Shown: positions 6,552 through 7,655 of the stretch, piece by piece
How positions within the stretch are numbered: position 1 is the first letter of the stretch
Layout: each line of letters begins with the position of its first letter
The notes under the pieces: model-generated
The model's database searches: none
What the model was told of the DNA's origin: nothing
The model's input: the letters and a program-made list of their open reading frames with translations, nothing else
From: Rickettsiales bacterium
GTDB lineage: Bacteria > Pseudomonadota > Alphaproteobacteria > Rickettsiales > 21-14-0-20-44-7
Assembly (NCBI GenBank): GCA_023301015.1
Contig: JALZVI010000147.1
Span: forward strand, 1 to 7,655
Reading direction: 5' to 3'
Length of the DNA: 7,655 nt
Made by a program: the position numbers and the translations under genes

Positions 6552-7486
6552 GCCTTCTGAACTTCTTTCAAACACTCGGCACTCAATTTCTCCGCCAAGC
6601 TGTTTTGCTGCAACCGCGCGCGCAAATGCTCAAAGTCTACAAAACGCATGTCTTGGTCTTGGTTTGTGCAGGAATAAACATAGCTCTCCGCGCCAGTCAC
6701 AGGGTCAACATGGCGTTGCAGACACTGGGCGCAAATCTCTTTCATCATGCACTGCATCGGCGAGTTGATTGAACCGACCATCTTCACATCGTCTTTGAAC
6801 AAACCCGCGTTCGGAACAAACTCAGCCACCGCGCGCATCATTCTGTCGGAACCGATGGCGATTATGTGATCGATTGAATGCGCCTGATTGCTGCCTATAT
6901 AACCCTTGATAGCCTCGATGATATTTCCATGAAAGCTGGAGTCGATCTCGCGCGTTTTCTCCAATTCCACCTCGTCACAGCACCAAATAATCACATCCGC
7001 CGCCGCCTCTATCTCCGCGATTTTATAGCGGTCTTGGGCTTTTTTGTAGCCAGCGAAATACGTCACATGGCAGCCATTTTCGCGCATGGCTTTACCGATG
7101 GAAAACAGCACAGCATTGCCTAAGCCACCGCCACAAAGCATCACATTCTCATCACGCGGAATTTCTGTTGGCGTGCCAGTTGGCCCCATCAGCACCACCT
7201 CTTCACCCACTTCTAAACCAGCACATAAATTGCTTGAGCCGCCCATTTCTAGAATTATTAAAGAGATCAAGCCATCCTCGGGCTTCACCCACGCACCCGT
7301 CATCGCAAGCGGCTCCATAGAGTTCGTGGCATCAGCAAAATTCTGCAACCGAAAGAACTGCCCAGGTTGAAAATTCTTCGCAGCCATTGGCGCATATAAA
7401 ACCACCTCCAATATCGTTGGAGTAAGGCGCACAACCTCATGCACGCGGGCAGAGAGGTTTGCGGAGATTTCAGACAGAGTTGGCAT
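6548..7486 (-). CDS. FAD/NAD(P)H-binding oxidoreductase subunit with C-terminal Cys cluster motif (PyrK/SudB-like)
   Basis: The 312-residue protein has the ferredoxin-reductase-like layout. An N-terminal FAD-binding barrel covers about 10-105 (FQPGQFFRLQNF, residues 39-50, and VGEEVVLMGPTGTP, 93-106). An NAD(P)-binding domain covers about 112-225 and begins with the nucleotide-binding loop LCGGGLGNAV (117-126). The C-terminal region has C246, C252, C255 and C273 (C-x5-C-x2-C-x17-C), probably binding an iron-sulfur cluster as in PyrK-type electron-transfer subunits. The region QCMMKEICAQCLQRHVDP with the following SCTNQDQ strongly recalls the C-terminal part of large alphaproteobacterial glutamate-synthase-like flavoproteins, where it is fused to a GltD-like module. 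Here it stands alone, and its electron partner is not in the window. The start at 7486 follows a promoter with only 6 intervening bases and no Shine-Dalgarno site. The exact substrate is unknown. Confidence 0.85.
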   Translation of the reverse strand: MPTLSEISANLSARVHEVVRLTPTILEVVLYAPMAAKNFQPGQFFRLQNFADATNSMEPLAMTGAWVKPEDGLISLIILEMGGSSNLCAGLEVGEEVVLMGPTGTPTEIPRDENVMLCGGGLGNAVLFSIGKAMRENGCHVTYFAGYKKAQDRYKIAEIEAAADVIIWCCDEVELEKTREIDSSFHGNIIEAIKGYIGSNQAHSIDHIIAIGSDRMMRAVAEFVPNAGLFKDDVKMVGSINSPMQCMMKEICAQCLQRHVDPVTGAESYVYSCTNQDQDMRFVDFEHLRARLQQNSLAEKLSAECLKEVQKA

Positions 7487-7492
7487 TGCTGT

Positions 7493-7521
7493 ATATTAGA
7501 TGGTGAACGGGGAACTGTAAA
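7493..7521 (-). promoter_or_regulatory. Probable promoter of the oxidoreductase gene (predicted leaderless)
   Basis: On the - strand, TTTACA (7521-7516, 5 of 6) is followed by a 17-base spacer and TAATAT (7498-7493, 4 of 6). Six bases then lead to the ATG at 7486. The -35 box lies inside the short tandem repeat at 7507-7534. It is weaker than the other promoters but has the same geometry. Confidence 0.45.
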
Positions 7522-7534
7522 CGGCGAACTGTTT
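7507..7534. repeat. Short imperfect tandem repeat, 2 x 14 bases
   Basis: ACGGGGAACTGTAA (7507-7520) is followed directly by ACGGCGAACTGTTT (7521-7534), with 11 of 14 bases equal. A partial further unit (GTGAACGG) lies just before. The repeat covers the -35 region of the oxidoreductase gene, so copy changes could affect its expression. Confidence 0.5.
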
Positions 7535-7583
7535 TTGTGGACGAGAAGAGATTATGTAAGCAGCATTGAAACGCATACATCAA

Positions 7584-7655
7584 CCTCCAAGGCCAGCAGG
7601 CCTTGCCAGCCACTCGCTAAGCGAAGCACTTCCTCAGTCTGCGAGCCAGCAGGCG
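7584..7655 (+). repeat. Intergenic hairpin repeat, copy C (cut by the window edge)
   Basis: The copy begins with hairpin CAAGGCC-AGCA-GGCCTTG (7588-7605) and GCCAGCC. A second arm TCGC-TAA-GCGA follows (7614-7624). The third block CCTCAGTCTGCGAGCC begins at 7632 and is identical to A1 for all 24 bases up to the window end. The element surely continues beyond 7655. It lies upstream of the - strand oxidoreductase gene. Confidence 0.8.

Overview
The window looks like chromosomal DNA of an alphaproteobacterium with moderate GC, by eye in the mid-40s percent. The clues are a stand-alone rpsD whose protein ends in a typical bacterial S4 tail, a YejA-type solute-binding protein, an FAD/Fe-S oxidoreductase with a C-terminal Cys motif that I associate with alphaproteobacterial glutamate-synthase-like flavoproteins, and a small DUF2610-type protein that I recall mostly from Rickettsiales and relatives. 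The taxonomic placement is an inference, not a proof.

Layout. On the + strand, positions 1-2852 form a tightly packed run: the 3' end of a MotA/TolQ/ExbB proton-channel gene, a periplasmic peptide-binding protein, and the type III pantothenate kinase coaX. The genes overlap by 1 and 4 bases, which suggests one operon with translational coupling. A separate + strand gene for an unrecognised 219-residue helical protein follows at 2891-3550, then a comM/yifB AAA+ ATPase gene at 3592-5097. After a repeat-filled gap comes rpsD (5357-5974), with its own near-consensus promoter and a good intrinsic terminator. The right end is on the - strand: an FAD/NAD(P)H-binding oxidoreductase subunit (7486 down to 6548) followed by the DUF2610-type gene (6516 down to 6271).

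Two signals stand out. First, the three long intergenic gaps (5098-5356, 5975-6270, 7487-7655) hold five copies or part-copies of one GC-rich, hairpin-forming repeat family, plus one different palindromic repeat. Two hairpins in the family show a compensatory base-pair change between copies, so the fold rather than just the sequence seems to be kept. Second, three genes (2891, 6516 and 7486) have a near-consensus sigma70-type promoter whose -10 box ends only 5-6 bases before the ATG, with no Shine-Dalgarno sequence. This predicts leaderless mRNAs. In contrast, the two operon-internal starts (259 and 2088) do have Shine-Dalgarno sequences.

The genes are mostly housekeeping: envelope energisation, peptide uptake, coenzyme A synthesis, DNA uptake or recombination, translation and redox. 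There is no sign of phage, transposase, CRISPR or a defence island.
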